The position numbers and the translations under genes are program-made. Below, one piece after another: positions 22,225-33,917 of a DNA stretch of 64,000 nucleotides (the stretch's first letter is position 1; each line of letters opens with the position of its first letter). Source of the DNA: Forficula auricularia (taxonomy: Eukaryota > Arthropoda > Insecta > Dermaptera > Forficulidae); contig JALMQS010000411.1 of the NCBI GenBank assembly GCA_024734495.1, forward strand, positions 533,725-597,724. The letters run 5' to 3'. Below the pieces are notes generated by a model that was not told where the DNA came from, searched no databases, and worked only from the letters and a program-made list of their open reading frames with translations.

Positions 22225-25200
22225 TAAAATATTTAAAGAAGAATTTCTTTTAATATATTCAAATATTGAAATTAGAAGATTTCATAAGTGCATTTCCGGT
22301 GAAATAAAAATTCCATTAATCCACTTAGGTAGGTATTCTATATAAGAGAAGCAAAAAATATACCTACTATAGTTTGACCTTGTTTCAAAATTTTTTTTAA
22401 GGTTCCTATTCAATTATATATTCAGAAGAAAGAAAGAGACATAAATAAAGAATGAAAAAAAAAAGAAATATTCTTAAATATAAATTTTAATTCAATGTAC
22501 CAATCCAATTTCAAATGATCTGGGTTATTCTAACAATATTTTCTATTTTAATATCAAACAAATATCAATAAATAGTAATAAAAATGTGAAATAATTTGCA
22601 CACGCACACACATATTTTTTCGTTATGCATAATAAACGTATCGATAAATTCTTGTTGGAATTTCATTTCTTCAGAGCGTAGGTTGGAGTTTTGTTTTTCT
22701 TTTGCAAGCAAATGAGAAGCTAGCGAAGACCAGTCGAAAACCCCAAGAGGGAGAAAAAGAGAAATAACTTTATATAATGGAAATTAAAATTTATCTTTAG
22801 GGTAAACTCATGAAAAAATTTAGCCGAGATTCTTGTAGCAATATCATTAAAAAAATAGCATTATTATAATATCCCGGTTCTTTAGGAATTGAATCTACTT
22901 AATGGGGAAAAAATTTGATTATATATATATATATTTTTTTTTTAAATTTATTAAACGAAATGAAAAGCGAAATGTTTTTAAAGATGATTTCCAACAACTA
23001 AAACGATTTTTACTCCTGAAGATAGTCAACCAGAGGTGACCAAAACTACCTAGTGAGTTTAAACAAATAAATAAATACAATTCTTTGAAATTATTAAATT
23101 TATTTCAATTGTGTAATAAATATCCCTTTTGTTGTTTGAAGTTTGAAGAAAATAAATCACTACAGTTTTGATATTTTTATTTAAAATACAGTTTTTTTTT
23201 ATTATTATTCAATATGCACGGTAAACACTGATTCTAAAATCAATAATTACTTAGATTTTTGCCTTTTTACATTCAAAACATTCAGAGGCAAAATGTGATA
23301 AATCTATGAGGAATTGAATCGTATTTGGAATCTTCCTGAACGGTTTTAATGAGTTGAAATGACTGACTGAACTTACAGCTTTCAAACTCAAACTGTTTGG
23401 GGACAAAATTATTACCACATCACCAAAATTTTTATTTTGTTTGTTTTATCTTGAAAAAGTTTTTTTTTATCCTTCAATTTACTTAAAAAATGAGCTATCT
23501 TTTTTGTTTAAAATCATAGTATAAAACAAACAAGCATTTACAATATAAGATTAACTTTAAAGATTTGTTTTCAATTTCTTCTTTATCTTCGTGCATTGAT
23601 TTTTCTATCTAATTAAAAAATGAAAATATACAATAAGAAGTAGGGTCAAGGATGGAGGGGGGTGCATGCACAATAGTTGCTCAGTGAAGGAGAAGCGGTT
23701 GAAAAGATAGTTTCACCCCTATGGCTTTAAAATAATTTTTAATTTTTTTTTTGGGCTAAATAAAATTATTTTTAGTAAATTACCAACTTCATATAAATAA
23801 ATTTACTTTATATTATGTATTTTCAAAATAGCAATAAAAGAATACATCCCCTCTTCCAAAACGATTCCAAAATTTTATTTTTTAGTGGAATTAGATTTAT
23901 ATAAAAAATTCGAATTACCGATATTATCAGACTTTTCAACAGAATTTCAACAGGAGATATCGGGACAAATTGCTTTTCGGTAGTCGGATTCTCTTCCCAG
24001 AGGGGGTTAATACAACCCTTCTGACATGTAATAAAAATTTATCGAATTTATTAGAAAACTTTCTCATAATTTCTTTAGAATTACATTTCTTACAAAAGTT
24101 TCACGACGTATATTTAAAAATTATTCAATATTATGCTATATATTAATTTTTGATGAATCCTAAACTTACTCATTTTTCATAAATTAAATTAGTGAACAAC
24201 CGGAACTTTTAGAATTTTAACATATAATTTACAACATTAAAATCAATCAAAAATTGATTTATAAGCAGAATAATCAAGAAATTATTGTATTTTAGCTATT
24301 ATCTGTTATTATATGCCGACATATTATTTTTCGGGGAATATTAATTTCCATAAAATTTTACTTCAACTAGCCACATTTCTACATTTTCGCAGTGTATCAA
24401 GTTGAAAAGGCAAAAACAGGTTTTCCCGTCAATTTTTGAAATTTATCCATTTTTTTTCAAAACCCATTAATTATAATATTAAGTGTCATAAATTGAAATC
24501 CAAGTTAACATACCTACTCTAAGCTAATTTTTGGAAAAAATGTTATTCTTATTCAAATTACACGTGCTTATGACAGTAGATCGATTGACCTATTAGTATC
24601 ATATAAGGATCGAGTAATCTCTTATAAGTAGGATATCATACGATTTCCATACCGAATAGATAGAAGCCATTCAATAATCTTATGACCTTTTTGGTGCCTT
24701 ATATTATGATTAAACTAAAATTTGCCCAATTTCGAGTGACATTAGGCAATAACTATATTATTCGATATGAAATCTGATTTTACATATTGCGCGATGTTTA
24801 TTCGATGCCGCGAGCGCATTCCGGTTCATTCAACTGTTCAAAATGAATAATGTAAAGAAACGAAATCACTTACGATTGATTCACTATTGATTTGAAGTTA
24901 TTATTATTTTTTTTTCTTCAACAAAATAATTTTATATTAATACAATCGAGAGGTTGTCGTAATAGAAGAAGCGATGAGGCGGATATAACGTGTTTAATCA
25001 AAAGAACATAACAACATGAGCAAGGTCGTAGAGATGTTGTTGTTGTTCGCCCATCACTAGCGAGAGGCATTCGGTCAAAGATAATCACTTGGATGCAACT
25101 AGTAAATCGGCCAAGGAATGGGATTTATAAAAGCGAGTTGAGTTGGATCAATCCGGCTAATGAATAACAATCCAACTCGAATTCAAGATGGTCAAATGAA

Positions 25201-25635
25201 AAAAATAAAATGGCAAGGAGAACAAAAAACCAAAATAAAAATAATTTAAGTGAAAACGATTACTTTATAAAAGGTAGATATAGTGCGTTGTCATGAAATC
25301 GTCTGGAAATTAGAAAGCCCTGAAAGAATGAGCAATCCATTAGAATTAAGATAAGATAATGCAGACAAATAAAATAATAAAGATTGAAGTAATCGTATAT
25401 ATATAAATTCAGAAAAAACGTGATTACTTTTTCAACACTGTGCGATCTCTGATTCAAATTTAGATCATTTGGTAATTTTTTCCTGTGAATGCTTTCAGCT
25501 ATAAAATTAAAAGATGGCCCAAACGTGTATGTATACTAATACCAACTTGTATGCCAAATTTCATTTCATTAGTTACAACTTTTCAAGAGCTCTCCATATA
25601 AATAAAATTTGACTTTTCATGATTTTTTACATTTT
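22225..25635. other. Long AT-rich stretch, mostly unrecognised
   Basis: Apart from a decayed ribozyme-like repeat at 23010-23110 and a (TA)n run at about 22920-22936, I see no repeats or frames. About 24950-25200 is less AT-biased and includes 'tttataaaagcgagttg' (25124), a TATA-box-like string without any recognisable gene downstream; it may be single-copy host DNA. Confidence 0.4.
23010..23110 (+). repeat. Family E repeat with decayed hammerhead-like core
   Basis: CTGAAGA (23023 area), stem II GTCA/TGAC, then AAAAC for GAAAC and ACTACCTAGT as possible stem III. The related copy at 38565-38665 keeps GAAAC but has GTGAAGA. In both, the base after stem III is G, which hammerheads do not cleave. 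Likely relics. Confidence 0.4.
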
Positions 25636-25639
25636 ACAT

Positions 25640-25756
25640 CTTTAAGTTTTGAAACAGAAAGCGAAATATAATTATATCTTTGATTTGAAAAAAAAATTGT
25701 CACCAGAAAAATTTCTTCGACTTTGAGTTATCGGATCCACAAAAAATTGAAGGAAA
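25640..25756 (-). repeat. Ancient dispersed repeat, family H
   Basis: On the minus strand it carries 'gataactcaaagtcgaaga' and 'tttctggtgacaa' in the order seen at 36225-36490, 46050-46290 and 63655-63880. Heavily diverged, noncoding. Confidence 0.4.
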
Positions 25757-26118
25757 ATAAGCTGACGTGTTCTGGTGAAGTGGCCATTCACTTGAGTTTA
25801 CCATACAACCTGGCCCCCTCACTTATATTTAATAAAATTATTCATAATCATGTAGTGGAGGGGGGTTAGTTTCTACATTTTTAGACTCCTGGGGGCCCAC
25901 TGATTATGTATACAAAATTTGGTTGAGTTTGGTACATTTTTTGACCCCCCCCCTATTTTGGGCTGCTAGTTTTTGCAATTTTAGACTTCTGGGGTCTCAC
26001 TGATTATGTATACAAAATTTGGTTGAGTTTGCTCAAATGGCCTAGATTTTTAATTTTTGACCCCCCTTCCCATTTTGGGCGGTTAGTTTTTGCATTTTTA
26101 GACTTCTGGGGTCCCACT
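25757..26118 (+). repeat. Family G repeat, 5' part, with minisatellite-like units
   Basis: Begins 'aaataagctgacgtgttctg' like 40490. It contains 'ttaccatacaacctggcccc' and then two to three ~110-bp units with 'tgtatacaaaatttggttga' and 'gttagtttttgcattttta'. It ends abruptly near 'ccactgggagaag'. The units also occur in the two Helitrons. Confidence 0.7.
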
Positions 26119-26124
26119 GGGAGA

Positions 26125-26870
26125 AGTCTAGACTAGCTCTCCTATGTATCGTATATCGTATGTGTATGATTATGGAATTTTTTTCTTTCTATGTATAACC
26201 TTGATATAGGTGTAGACAACAAGGATTTAGTTAAAATAAGTGGGAAAAAATAATAGTTTCATTTTTAAGAGAAAATTATTGAGGATGTTCTCTGCTTGAT
26301 GCAAATAAACATATATTACATACATCTAAATGAATATATATAATAATATAATATATAATATACTTCATTATGCAAAGGACATTTTCTCATTGATTTTCTC
26401 AACAACTTTGCTAATCTTAGCAAGAAAAATCTTTTCACTTAACAAAATAAATGTCGTAAAAAATATTCCTCGTACTTTTCGATCTGTCATTTTTCTCGAA
26501 GTGAATCAATGATATCTGATAAAATATACAAATTTTAGAAGGAGAAAAAAATAATCAGAGAAAAATACTCTCAAAAACATGACAAAAAAATTGATTAATT
26601 TGAAGATATTTTTTTAATGAATGTTATTGATCGATTTAAGCGTTGTTAATAACAAGAACAGGATTTGTCAAGCAACGAAAAAAAGATAGCAGGATGAAAT
26701 CGTAACCAAAAACCACATTCCATCTTATTAATAAGTAAAACGATCGTCGGAAATTATTATTATTATTTTTATTTATTTCACTCTGATTGCATTGATAAGC
26801 ATGAATTGAGAGTTGGCACACCAAAAATCTTTTACCTGATATTATTAATTAATATTAAATATAGGTGTAA
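26125..26870. other. AT-rich stretch, nothing recognised
   Basis: No coding or repeat signal recognised. Small opposite-strand frames at 26330-26512 and 26636-26824 look fortuitous. Confidence 0.35.
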
Positions 26871-26873
26871 TAC

Positions 26874-27417
26874 CAGTGGCGTGCGGTCCATGCTATGGAT
26901 GCGGCGCATCCCTAAAATTTCAAACATTTAGTGTATTATCATAAATTCAGGAGGATATTTAAATTTTCAAATTATGATCCGTTGTTTCAAATATTTCTAT
27001 AAAAGACATTTTTTGTTTTGAAAAATATATTGGTTCTCGAAATAAAATAAAATTGTTGCATTGTTTCAAGGGGCAATTAAAATGAATGATTTTCCGAAAA
27101 GTGTGCGGATAGAAGGTATGTAGTCTCTGCTTGGTATATCTTCCAGTTCAAGCATGCCAAAGACAAGTTCAGATGAGTTTGAGTCGAATAAAAATTGTTC
27201 TCGCTGAGAAACTATGAAAATAGTAATAATATAAAAAAAGGAATAAATAAAGATGATTCGAGAATTTTTGGACTAATCCATTTCCATTTTAAGAACTCTC
27301 AATATATAATATCGGAAATAACTAAGGGTGCTATTGACAAGACATAGCTTGCTTATAGCAATAGAATTAGGAGACATTTAAGATTTTCTCATAGGACATG
27401 CTGATTCATTGTGGGAG
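26874..27417 (+). mobile_element. hAT element, family J, left part
   Basis: Begins CAGTGGCGTGCGGTCCATG, a hAT-type terminus, and matches 52389-52965 over its length ('ggttctcgaaataaaataaa', 'aagatgattcgagaa', 'atgctgattcattgtgg'). The right terminus is absent, and a SINE follows directly. The body shows only interrupted frames. Confidence 0.75.
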
Positions 27418-27419
27418 AT

Positions 27420-27612
27420 TTATTTTGCGATTCAGAGACAGGTTTTTGTCTCGAGGGTGTGAGCTGACTGCCTGGAAAGCATGTTAGTTCTCAGGTTCGA
27501 CTCCTGGGGGATGAATCCCCTCTGATATCGCAATTTAATAATATTTCTACTAAAATCTTAGAATCTGTCCTAAAAATTAAATTCTTTCTCATAATTAATA
27601 AAAATAAAAATC
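27420..27612 (+). repeat. tRNA-derived SINE
   Basis: Contains 'gtgtgagctgactgcctgg' (A-box-like) and 'ctcaggttcgactcctgg' (B box GGTTCGACTCC), then 'gatgaatcccctctgatatc' and a body ending A-rich ('aataaaaataaaaatcg'). Copies lie inside a hAT at 41463-41640 (minus) and 41752-41880 (plus). RNA polymerase III transcription is expected from the boxes. It is not a tRNA gene, since no acceptor stem or anticodon arm can be built. Confidence 0.75.
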
Positions 27613-27614
27613 GT

Positions 27615-28274
27615 TAAATTAATTTGCCCGGTGAGCTGTGCTGATTATTTTAGGAATTTAATTTTAATTTGTTCAAAGCCCAGGCTGAGTGAATCTCGTG
27701 TGATGCATACTAGGTGATTTAATTTGAATCAATTTTTGTTTCGTTTATATCTTTATCTTGATTAACGATGCGGAGAGGGGAGAAAATTGGAACCCCATTG
27801 ATTGTCTGTTGACTGACAATTCATTATAGATGATTATCATCATCGTCAGTCAGCGTGCTCGGTGGTAATTAGGCCCTAGATCCTCTACCAAGGTATTACT
27901 TCAAAGGGCGTGGACTTTTCTCCCTGTCTATCAACCTTTGATAATTTAGAGCTATTATGTTCTTTTTGTTCTCTCCTAGCTTTATTAATAACTTAGGAAT
28001 ATTTTCTTGATGATTCAATCAGAAAAGAATGAAGTGTGAAAAAAGTAGGTATTTGAAAGGAAATTGTTTCAGAAAATAATATAAAAAAAACTCATTATAC
28101 AATTTCATTTTCAGTAATTAATCTAAAACATTATATTTACGTCGCTATATAAGATAATTAATTTAAACTAATTCAACGAAAGTTACCTTGTTCCCCAGAA
28201 ATAAAGGATATGAGAAATGGAACCTACCTTTGTGTGTGCACTTGCATCAAACCAGACTTAAGACTATATATATA
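27615..28274. other. Unrecognised stretch
   Basis: Moderate composition with 'gattatcatcatcgtcagtc' near 27832; no TIR, frame or copy elsewhere in the window found. Confidence 0.35.
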
Positions 28275-28275
28275 A

Positions 28276-29344
28276 CTAGCTGCAAGGCCCGCCTTCGGCG
28301 ACCCTCTTGCTAGCCAGGGGGCACGCCCCCTGGACCCCCAGCCCTCGAACCCCACCCCACACCCACCCAGAAACCCACCCAGCACCCCCACACCATGCCC
28401 AACCCCCGCCCCCACACCACCACCCCAACACTCCATTCCGCACCCTAACCCACTAACCCTCCTCACCCCCACCTCAAAACATTTCAGCACCCCCACCCGC
28501 CCCACACCACCACCCGCACCACACACACCTCGGACCCCGCACCCCATCCACCCCGGACCCCACCCCGTAACCTCCAACCCTGCGCACCACACCCCCGCCT
28601 AGTCCCCTGGACTCCACCCCGCACCACCCCCACCCTACTCCGCCTCACTCCTCACCCCACCCCTATTCCACCCCCGTACCCACCCTCCGCACCCAGTTTT
28701 TGCATTTCTAGCCTTCTAGTGACCCACAGAATATGTATACAAAATTTGGTTGAGTTTGGCCCAAGAGAAAGAATTTTCATTTTTTTGACCCTCCCTCACC
28801 CCATTTTGGGTGGTTAGTTTTTGCATTTCTAGCTCTCTAGAGGGCCGGAGATTATGTATACAAAATTTGGTTGAGTTTGCTCCAAGGGCAATAATTTTCA
28901 TATTTTCACCCTCCCCCCTTTTTGGATGGTTTTTTGGGGAAATTTGTTTAAACAAAAGTTGTCAGAAATCACATCCCCTACAACTTTGTTTATCATAAAA
29001 TTTGCCGTAGGGTTAATAGTTTAGGAGTTATTTAATCATTTTCATTCGTGCGACCCCCCCAAACCCCCTTCTGGGGTCAAAATATCAAAACGTTATATAG
29101 CTAAAAACGTAAGTTAGAAGACATCTGATGTAAATATGAAATTTCATAATAATACCTTCAGCCGTTTTTACGTGAATCGTGAGCAACTTTTCGGAAACCA
29201 CGGAAACAGACATACAGACAGACAGACAGACAGGAATTTTGTTGAGGGTGTTTTCTTTCATAACTTTGCTTGAAATGTGTGCAACCAATATTTGGCGTGA
29301 TTTGGAGCAATGTACAGACAAAACCTTAATTTTATATATATAGA
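28276..29344 (-). mobile_element. Non-autonomous Helitron, minus strand
   Basis: On the minus strand the element starts TCTATATATATAAAATTAAG at 29344 and ends with a GC-rich hairpin (CGCCGAAGGCGGGCC) then TTGCAGCTAG at 28276. It is bordered by A (5') and T (3') with no duplication, the Helitron signature (5' TC, 3' hairpin plus CTRR, A|T insertion). It shares the interior with 60653-61551: an (ACAG)n-rich segment, three ~100-bp units and a G-rich array of ~400 bp (28300-28690, C-rich on the plus strand). No Rep/helicase. The long frame in the array is composition-driven. Confidence 0.9.
28300..28690 (-). repeat. Helitron GC-rich imperfect array
   Basis: Strongly strand-asymmetric: runs of ccccaccc/ccacccc on the plus strand, hence GGGGTGGGG-type runs on the Helitron sense strand. 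The repeats are irregular (roughly 15-30 bp spacing). GGG tracts are dense enough for G-quadruplex formation. The same tract is at 61278-61510. Confidence 0.8.
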
Positions 29345-29345
29345 T

Positions 29346-30230
29346 GATGATATATAGTAGGTACATATATAATATGTGTCTTTCGGGGAAGAATCTCTAG
29401 TACCTGCTGATAAAAGAAAACCCTATCGGCAACAACAACCTAGTGTAGTAATTAAAAACCATAAAATTTTACTTACTGACTTTCTACTATTTTCAATTTT
29501 TCTGTTAATTTATTTTATTTTCAAACACTAAGCTATTACATTTTGAAATTTCAAAGACATTTTTAAAATAAAATGAATTCCACAATGACTTTCAATTATC
29601 ACACTTTAATAGCAACTTAACTTTAAAATTAAATAGTATTAAAGTTAAAATTCAAAGCAAATTTAGTCAAAAATTATTTTCAAATACATTTTTTTAAAGA
29701 CTAGTTATTAATTATAAAAAATTCTGAACCATGGATCTTGGGGGCTTTAGAATATTTTCAAACAAAACTCTCTAAAGAAATATAATTTTTCTTAAATTTA
29801 TCCACCCAGTAAAGATCATCTAATTAGTGAGAATTGTAAAAAAAAGTGATTTCGTTCGTATTCGAGAAAATAACTAATACTCAAATAGTTATATGTAAAA
29901 CCACTTGTGGTAGACTGATTTGCTCGAGCTGATAAATTGTTTTATATTTTTTTATCCCCAGATATTTAGTGAGACTCACTGTTTAGGAATTATCTTAATA
30001 ACAGGCTGGCACACAAATCCATGGCTGAAAATAGTCTTATGGGCTCATGAGACTCAAAAATGAAAAATCTATTGTGTGAATATAGAATGAGTGAATGTAT
30101 ATTCTATGAAAATAATGTATTATCTTCATTAAACAAAAAAAAAAAAAAAAAAAAAAATCGCATATACTCTAGAATCGACATTCGACGCAATAAATAAATT
30201 GAAGAAAAAAGGAAAGACTTTTTAAAGAGT
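29346..30230. other. AT-rich stretch with poly(A) run
   Basis: A run of about 23 A lies at 30137-30159. It could be a retroposon tail, but no element can be delimited upstream. Confidence 0.35.
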
Positions 30231-30354
30231 CAAATTTTGTTGAAATTTCAATTTTTTGTCAGCTAAGTGTTTGGCTCATTATAGGTCAAAACTTGTTGCA
30301 AAGGGCCAGCTTATTAATACAAGCCAAATATGAGCTCAATATACCTTCAAAAAC

Positions 30355-30758
30355 GGGATATAACCTTTTTTGTAGTCCTCAAGGTACTTAATTAGAATAT
30401 AAAATTTCATCAAAATTGGTTAAGTCATTTTCAAGATATTTAGAAAAAATTAAAAAAGTACTAATGTTTGTGGGCCGATATGTACCAAAAACCTATCAGC
30501 GCTTCATTTAGTTAAAGTAATGGTATAGGTTTTTAATTTGATGTCAATCTGTTGAATGATGTAGAAAAAATCATAGATAAAAAAAAATCGCACTGGACGA
30601 GACCCCATATAAATTTTGGCAAAACCATCACGTGATAAAATTCAACCTAAATGAATACCACAATTTGTGACTTTGATTGAAATAATGGATTCCGTAGTCT
30701 TTGGCGCGAGACTGATCCAATACTATATCTGCTTCGCCTTGGATAAAGTAAAAATGAA
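30355..30758 (+). repeat. Family G repeat, 3' part
   Basis: Matches 55045-55535 almost throughout: 'ttcatcaaaattggttaagt', 'gggccgatatgtaccaaaaa', 'cagcgcttcattt', 'gacgagacccca', and the end 'ttggataaagtaaaaat'. The 40490-41990 copy shares the 'cgatatgcaccaaaa' block and the 'taaagtaaaaaatta' end. Noncoding. Confidence 0.65.
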
Positions 30759-31010
30759 GAAATGGCTTGCGTCTTGTTTTTTTTAGGGTAGATATACCCT
30801 TAACTGATCTGTCAATACAGTTGTCTAAATACCAGGGGCTCCCATGATAGGAGAAGTTACTATTAAATGACCAGTCTGATGCTGCTACCGAGCGTGCTGC
30901 GACAGGTTTGAACATGATTCTGTATGATGATGCTTCCCCCACCTGCTCGCTAGACAAGCCTGCACTTTGTAACAATCGTCCGCAGTAGTCTCTGCGACAG
31001 CGACATGTCG
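30759..31010 (-). pseudogene. Unidentified coding-like relic
   Basis: A GC-richer island. The minus strand stays open from about 31005 down into the family G repeat, with a protein-like composition: 'RDYCGRLLQSAGLSSEQVG' then 'FKPVAARSVAASDWSF'. The start lacks context and the end runs into repeat DNA, so this is a fragment. I recognise no domain; a retroelement gag or integrase piece and a host exon are both open. Confidence 0.3.
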
Positions 31011-31014
31011 GAAA

Positions 31015-32050
31015 AATGACAAGTGGTCACTTGGACCAGCGGGTTAACTCAGGAAAGTGAGATGGGAAAAAAATTTCAAAATCATTTTTGTTAAGAACCA
31101 TAAAAATTTTAAGCTAAAAGAAATAAGAAACAAATATATTTTTAAAATTAAGACAATTTGAATTCATCTACAAGCTTGTCTTATTTTAAAAGATTCACAT
31201 TTTCAACCTCTTTTAAATTCCCTTTTATTACTTTACTACATAATATATGAAGTATGATGAAATGTTGTAATCGAGCATTAAAAAGCTTATATTTATTTAT
31301 TTTTCGCTTTGTATTTTCGAAATATCTCAAAAACCTTGAAACGTGAAAAAATGTTGTGGAGGCAGTAATTTGGACTCGGTGTATATAAAGTCGTCAATCA
31401 GCATATCCCACGACTGGGCAAAAGAGAGTTGGCGCGTCCCTGTTTTCAACCGGAAGTTCTTAAGCTAGAAACTCCTTTTTTTCCGAGTCTTACTATCTTC
31501 AATCCTTCAAAGCTCATGTTCACAGATATTTTCTACTCCACCCATTCGCTTGATCACTTCTCTTCTTTTCAATAATACAGGCATCTGTCAAGACCTATAA
31601 CGTTGTTGCTTCTCGATGCATCCCTTTTTACATAAAAAAAAAAAAATAGAAGGTCACAATTTTTTTTAAAATTAATAAATTTATTATTAGAAATGATTAA
31701 TTACCCACATTGCATTGACACCTCATGATTATTATACGACGATATAAAATGATTTATTAAGTACACATAAGGAAAAGATTAACGTTACATTTACCGGAAA
31801 CAATTTAATTTTAAATAATGAAAACAACAGTTTTGTGTACTATTGAGGGAGAAAGCGAGAGGTGAATTTTTCAGCCTTGGGCAACAGATTGCCTGCCTCT
31901 TGAGGTTACCAGACGCGTTTTTTTTAATGGCTATTACTTTTCAATAACTCGAAGGCCCTGCCCTGAAGATGACATGACATTCAGTCGAGATATTGCATTT
32001 TTTTCAAATCTTATATATTATATATACTTGATACAATTTGATGGCTGTAT
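31015..32050. other. Mostly unrecognised; hammerhead-like relic near 31960-32000
   Basis: At 31969 CTGAAGA is followed by a possible stem II (TGAC...AGTC), then GAGA instead of GAAA and TATTGC. This is the layout of the other motifs but with a broken core and no clear stem I. 31380-31480 is GC-richer with 'gtgtatataaagtcg', unexplained. Confidence 0.35.
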
Positions 32051-32116
32051 ATGTATATAATTAAGTAATGGAGAGGGATTCAGCCAATGGGTAGCCACTG
32101 CTGAATAAAAACCTCC

Positions 32117-32170
32117 AAATAATGGAAAACGTTTCGGCTTTAATTAAATAATGCCATCATCAGTTGCTAA
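32117..32170 (-). ncRNA. Hammerhead-like motif, left arm
   Basis: Minus strand: CTGATGA (32163-32157), an extra T, stem II GGC/GCC with an AT-rich loop, GAAA (32135-32132), then CGTT giving the self-complementary ACGU stem III and GUU as cleavage site. Stem I is imperfect here (GCAA against TTCC), whereas the other arm has the paired form. Confidence 0.5.
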
Positions 32171-32270
32171 GAGCTGAAAAAAGCGATAGAGCACACATAT
32201 TGTATTGTATTGTATTATTGTATTTTTACATGTGTGCTCTATCGCTTTTTTCAGCTCTTAGGAACTGATG

Positions 32271-32310
32271 ATGGCATTATTGAATTTAAGCCGAGATGTT
32301 TTCCATTATT
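32271..32310 (+). ncRNA. Hammerhead-like motif, right arm, GAGA variant
   Basis: Stem I GGAA (32271-32274) pairs TTCC (32301-32304). CTGATGA at 32275-32281, stem II GGC/GCC, then GAGA (32293-32296) in place of GAAA and ATGTT. So one arm keeps the core and the other keeps stem I. The GAGA change should inactivate this copy. Confidence 0.45.
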
Positions 32311-32384
32311 GGGAGTTTTTTATCCAGCAGAGGCTACCCATTGGCTGAATCCTCTCCATTACTTAATTATATATTATATATACT

Positions 32385-32955
32385 TTGACATGCATTTTTA
32401 TATTGCCTAGTTCAACAATGACACACTTGGAAAAAATTGCATCTAAAATGGTTACTTTGACACCCTCCTAAACCGTCATTTTAAGGTGAATTAAATTAAA
32501 AACAAAAATCAATATAATTCTACATAATTAGATCTTTACAGGAATATCTCACAACTCGGGAAAAAATGTTTTTTTTAAATTTTTTATTAACTATTAATCA
32601 TCCGATTAATATTCTAATAAAATTTCGTCGCCTTAGAGTGTAAACCTGATAAATCCTTTTTTATCATATATGACATTTTAATACCGTTTGATAGAAAAAG
32701 AGATCCAACATCGTTCAAATAAAACTGCTACTTAAAATTACGATAGTAAGTTGTAGAAAAAAAAATGTGAAAGATAGTTTCTTTACATAACAACAATATT
32801 AAATTTTGTTTGTTTTTCTCTGCCCTATAAAATTTCCTTGTTGTGAGTTAGCAGATTTACACTCTAAGGCAACTGTTGTTTCGGTGAAAATGAATAAATG
32901 TAACTTCTAAATGTAAAATTTGTATATTATTTAGTTTATGACAACTACAAAACTG
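32385..32955. other. AT-rich stretch, nothing recognised
   Basis: 'agagtgtaaacctgataaa' (32635) and 'agcagatttacactctaag' (32851) are a loose inverted pair about 230 bp apart, possibly ends of a decayed MITE. Nothing else recognised. Confidence 0.35.
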
Positions 32956-32959
32956 AAAA

Positions 32960-33912
32960 TAAAACCGACTTCACAAAAATTAAATGCAACAAATAAAATA
33001 ATAAAACTCAAAAATCATATAAAATGCACTAAAAGGTATAAAATAATTATCTAATTTAGTTACAACTAAACGACGAAATATTTACATGAAATCACTTTTT
33101 GAAGTCGGTACCAAACATATATATTTTATGAATCAAACTCGACGGATTTTACTTAGTACGATTGGCGGTTACGCTCGCTTATATAGTTTGTTTGGCACCG
33201 ACTTTAAAAAGTGATTTCATGTAAATATTTCGTCGTTTAGTTGTAACTAAATTAGATAATTATTTTATACCTTTTAGTGTATTTTATTTGATTTTTGAGT
33301 TTTATTATTTTATTTGTTGCATTTAATTTTTTTGAAGTCGGTTTTATTTTTTTTATAAAAATTATTTTTATTTTTCTCTTTTTAGTGATGTTATTAATAG
33401 TGACTTAATATAATACCTTGCATTCATCTCGTAAGAGAAAGCGTCGGGCGAATGTATAAGAAAATGATAATAAAATAAAATTCATAAATATAGAAATTCT
33501 CTCAAAACGTTTGCGGGTTTTAATTGAACGTTTTAAGATTGATTTTTTTATAAAAGATTTTATTTATTATAATCTCGATTATTTGTTCATAAGAATTGGA
33601 TATTTACGTTAATTCGTCATTGATCATATCATCAGAACTTGATCAAATTAATATGGGACCACCCCTAAGGTACCTTCTTTCCAATCTAAAAAGAATAATC
33701 GAAGTCGGTTCATAAACAAAGAAGTTATGTCTAAACAAACATAGCAAAAAAAGTCTAATACCAATGAAAAAAACGGGACCAATCGGAAACTAGACTGAAC
33801 CCAATGCAAAAAAATCATCAAAACTGTTCACAATTGGCGAAGTTATCAGGTAACATAGACAAAAAAAAAATCAGTCGAATTGAGAACCTCCTCCTTTTTT
33901 GAAGTCGGTTAA
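32960..33912 (-). mobile_element. Foldback dispersed element, family D, minus strand
   Basis: Reverse copy of 4251-5235: its 5' end is at 33912 ('ttaaccgacttcaaaaaagg' on the minus strand). The distal ~390 bp (32960-33350) is an almost perfect palindrome with arms of ~160 bp, both bordered by 'aaaaccgacttc' and sharing 'aaaggtataaaataattat'. The loop contains 'tataagcgagcg'-like sequence. Better preserved than the first copy. No open frame. Confidence 0.8.
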
Positions 33913-33917
33913 AAATA

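Larger units (their letters stand above)
32055..32380. mobile_element. Palindromic repeat with hammerhead motifs in both arms
   Basis: Arms with 'aattaagtaatggagaggg', 'gattcagccaatgggtag' and 'cagctcttagcaactgatga'-type blocks are mirrored at 32255-32380 around a loop of TTGTA repeats (about 32199-32225). Each arm contains CUGAUGA, a ~20-nt stem II and GAAA or GAGA. Noncoding; no target duplication identified. Confidence 0.8.

Noticed and set aside
25120..25150. TATA-box-like 'tttataaaagcgag' as a core promoter
   Set aside because: No downstream gene, and such strings are expected by chance in AT-rich DNA; mentioned only as part of an unexplained stretch.
27480..27540. Possible tRNA gene from a good B box
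   Set aside because: No acceptor stem or anticodon loop, A-rich tail and three related copies in the window: a tRNA-derived SINE.
28224..28592. 122-codon Gly-rich open frame on the minus strand
   Set aside because: Lies in the G-rich array of the Helitron; Gly/Val/Trp composition follows directly from GGGGTGG repeats, and the frame is not kept in the other copy.
28695..28910. Regularly spaced repeats that could suggest a CRISPR-like array
   Set aside because: Units are ~100 bp, imperfect and shared between transposon families, in a eukaryotic context; nothing resembles CRISPR repeats or cas genes.
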